A stretch of 64,000 nt of DNA, from NCBI RefSeq assembly GCF_008107695.1, contig NZ_VIRG01000053.1:62001-126000 (forward strand). Reading direction: 5' to 3'. Position numbers and translations under genes: made by a program. Positions 62,211 to 64,000 of this stretch are shown in pieces (positions within the stretch are counted from its first letter, which is position 1; every line of letters starts with the position of its first letter). The notes under the pieces were generated by a model, which ran no database searches, was not told where the DNA came from, and saw only the letters and a program-made list of their open reading frames with translations. The stretch is from Stappia sp. BW2. Its GTDB lineage: Bacteria > Pseudomonadota > Alphaproteobacteria > Rhizobiales > Stappiaceae.

Positions 62211-64000
62211 TCCGCAGCTGGCATCTTGGAGATGACAGACAGAGCCTGGTCCTGGCCAGCTTCGACAACCGATTGCCGGAAGCCGTCTACTGGGGGCCCG
62301 CCCTTCCCACTGGCGAAAACCTGGAGAGGCTTTCGGCAGCCACGCTCGCCGATGTCACCGGCGGCATGGTCGACCGCAACGCCGGCCTGAGCCTGTGCCC
62401 CGAAGCCTCAGAAAGCTTCCCCGGGCAAACCGGCCTCGCCGCCAGAAATGCAGCCGGCACCTCGCTCATGCCGTCTCTCCGCTTCGAACGCGAAGCCACG
62501 ACCGAGCATGGGATGACCTTGGTTTTCACCGACAAGGCTCTCGACCTCGGTCTTGTCTTCGATCTGACCCTGACACCGAAAACTTCCCTGCTGAAATTGC
62601 AGACACGGCTGGAGAGCGCGGACGAGATAACGGTCGACTGGCTGGCGGCACCTGTTCTACCGGTTCCGGCCCACACCGGTGAGATGATCGAATTCTCCGG
62701 CCGCTGGTGCGCGGAATTCCTGACCCGCCGCGTGCCGTTTGCACCCGGCGCCCGCGTCCGCGACAACCGCACGGGCCGCACCGATCATGCGCATTTTCCG
62801 GGCCTGATCGTCTGCGGCGCGGGAACGTCCAACACGGCAGGTGAAGCCTTCGCGTTTCACTACGGCTGGTCCGGTGGCCACAAGATGGTGGCCGAGGAAC
62901 TTGCCGACGGCCGCCGCCAGGTCCAGTTCGGCCACGCCACCGCGAGCCTTCCAAGCGGCCGCCAATTCGTCAGCGCGCCGCTTTATGCCACCTATTCCGC
63001 CACCGGCTTCAACGGCGCTGCCGTAAGGTTCCAGCGCCATGTCCGCGATCACATCGTTCAGGCGGCCCGCACACCACGCCCGGTGCATTACAATTGCTGG
63101 GAAGCGGTCTATTTCAATCACGATCTTGAAGAACTCAAGGCCATCGCCTCCCAGGCGGCGGACCTGGGCGCCGAGCGCTTTGTCCTGGACGACGGCTGGT
63201 TTGGGCGCCGGGATGACGACACCTCGTCTCTCGGCGACTGGGTGATCGACACACGCAAACATCCGGATGGCCTCACCCCGCTGATCGACCATATCAAGGC
63301 GCTCGGCATGGAGTTCGGCATCTGGTTCGAGCCGGAGATGGTCAATGAGGACAGCGACCTCTACCGCACTCATCCGGACTGGGTCCTCGGTCACGCCGAC
63401 CAGATCCGCGGACGCCAGCAGCTTGTGCTGGACATGTCCCGCCAGGACGTCCGGGACTATCTTTATGCCCACATCGCCGATGTCTTGAAAAACAACGACA
63501 TCGGCTACATCAAATGGGACCACAACCGCATCCTGCCCATCGTCGATGCCCGGCAGGCAGAAGGCTTCTATGAGCTGGTCGACCGTTTGCGGGCAGACTT
63601 TCCCGACGTGGAAATCGAAAGCTGTTCTTCCGGCGGCGGGCGCATCGATTTCGGTGTTCTGCAACGCACGCACCGGGTCTGGCTCTCGGACAGCAACGAT
63701 GCGCTGGAGCGCCAGCGTATCCAGCACGATGCCGCCCTGTTCCTGCCGGCCAGCGTAACCGGCTCTCATGTTGGCCCCCGTCACTGCCATACCTCCGGCC
63801 GCACGCTGGACATCCGCCTGCGCGCCTGGACCGCGGCTCAACGCCATATGGGCTTCGAGATGGACCCGCGAGAGTTGACGGAGGCCGAAGCCGATACGCT
63901 GCGCACAGTGACGAGCTGGTGGAAGGCCAACCGGGACTGGATGATGCAAGCGGATATCCTGCGGCTCGACAGCGCGGACCCGGCAGTGATTGCAGAACAG
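62207..64000 (+). CDS. GH36 alpha-galactosidase, 3' end outside window
   Basis: The first 598 residues of a cytoplasmic (no signal peptide) glycoside hydrolase family 36 enzyme; the frame is open to the window end. It has an N-terminal beta-sandwich, then a TIM barrel with FVLDDGWFGRRDDDTSSLGDW, IWFEPEMVNEDSDLY, the nucleophile Asp438 in YIKWDHNR, the substrate-contact CSSGGGRIDFGVL and the acid/base region SDSNDALERQRIQ (Asp495 or nearby). It hydrolyses terminal alpha-galactosyl residues from the imported oligosaccharide. Full-length relatives are about 700-730 residues, so about 100-130 are missing. Confidence 0.95.
   Translation, partial: MIRSWHLGDDRQSLVLASFDNRLPEAVYWGPALPTGENLERLSAATLADVTGGMVDRNAGLSLCPEASESFPGQTGLAARNAAGTSLMPSLRFEREATTEHGMTLVFTDKALDLGLVFDLTLTPKTSLLKLQTRLESADEITVDWLAAPVLPVPAHTGEMIEFSGRWCAEFLTRRVPFAPGARVRDNRTGRTDHAHFPGLIVCGAGTSNTAGEAFAFHYGWSGGHKMVAEELADGRRQVQFGHATASLPSGRQFVSAPLYATYSATGFNGAAVRFQRHVRDHIVQAARTPRPVHYNCWEAVYFNHDLEELKAIASQAADLGAERFVLDDGWFGRRDDDTSSLGDWVIDTRKHPDGLTPLIDHIKALGMEFGIWFEPEMVNEDSDLYRTHPDWVLGHADQIRGRQQLVLDMSRQDVRDYLYAHIADVLKNNDIGYIKWDHNRILPIVDARQAEGFYELVDRLRADFPDVEIESCSSGGGRIDFGVLQRTHRVWLSDSNDALERQRIQHDAALFLPASVTGSHVGPRHCHTSGRTLDIRLRAWTAAQRHMGFEMDPRELTEAEADTLRTVTSWWKANRDWMMQADILRLDSADPAVIAEQ

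Noticed and set aside
62657-63949. 430-codon minus-strand open frame at the right edge
   Set aside because: Opposite the GH36 alpha-galactosidase, whose plus-strand frame is open from 62207 to the window end and carries all catalytic motifs.

Overview
The window is high-GC chromosomal DNA from an alphaproteobacterium. The evidence is a C4-pathway 5-aminolevulinate synthase (hemA), a rhizobial-type glycerol ABC transporter (glpVSTPQ plus the DUF2160 membrane protein), many solute-binding-protein transporters and FNR/FixK-type boxes. The gene content would suit a marine Stappiaceae/Roseibium-like organism, but that placement is an impression, not a proof. I see no rRNA, tRNA, CRISPR array, insertion sequence or prophage.

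Layout. 1-2.4 kb: 3' part of a hoxFU-type diaphorase operon that runs off the left edge. 2.9-4.5 kb: BlaI/BlaR1-like repressor and M56 peptidase pair. 4.7-10.7 kb: glycerol uptake operon. 11.3-15.9 kb: an extended SDR reductase, two orphan periplasmic binding proteins and tryptophan 2,3-dioxygenase. 16.3-24.6 kb: conserved transglutaminase / circularly permuted ATP-grasp / alpha-E / transglutaminase cluster, followed by a secreted trypsin-like protease. 24.7-32.2 kb: LacI-controlled sugar or glycoside ABC operon with a GH63-like glycosidase and two unusual permeases. 32.5-35.5 kb: RbsD, CofD-like protein and glycerate 2-kinase. 36.1-39.9 kb: TetR-controlled acyl-CoA operon. 40.4-41.6 kb: hemA. 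42.1-44.2 kb: DUF1194 protein and a CPA1 antiporter. 44.3-50.5 kb: a seven-gene run containing three Rieske domains on three different partner modules. 50.6-56.3 kb: LivKGFHM-type transporter with an alpha/beta hydrolase. 57.1-64 kb: IclR-controlled alpha-galactoside uptake and GH36 cluster running off the right edge.

How genes work together. Most of the window is nutrient acquisition: five ABC systems with their catabolic enzymes and local regulators. The GH63-like hydrolase locus and the adjacent glycerate 2-kinase would fit uptake and cleavage of a glycosyl-glycerate solute (inference). The palindrome before the TetR gene shares an exact 14-bp core with a site before livK, so the acyl-CoA operon and the liv operon may form one regulon.

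The least explained unit is 44250-50479. It encodes a Rieske-glutamate-synthase FMN-domain fusion, a Rieske-ThDP enzyme fusion, a ferric-reductase-like membrane protein with a C-terminal Rieske domain, a membrane-anchored Cys/His-motif protein and three very small membrane proteins, mostly with 4-bp start/stop overlaps. It looks like a membrane-linked redox system. I cannot assign its substrate.
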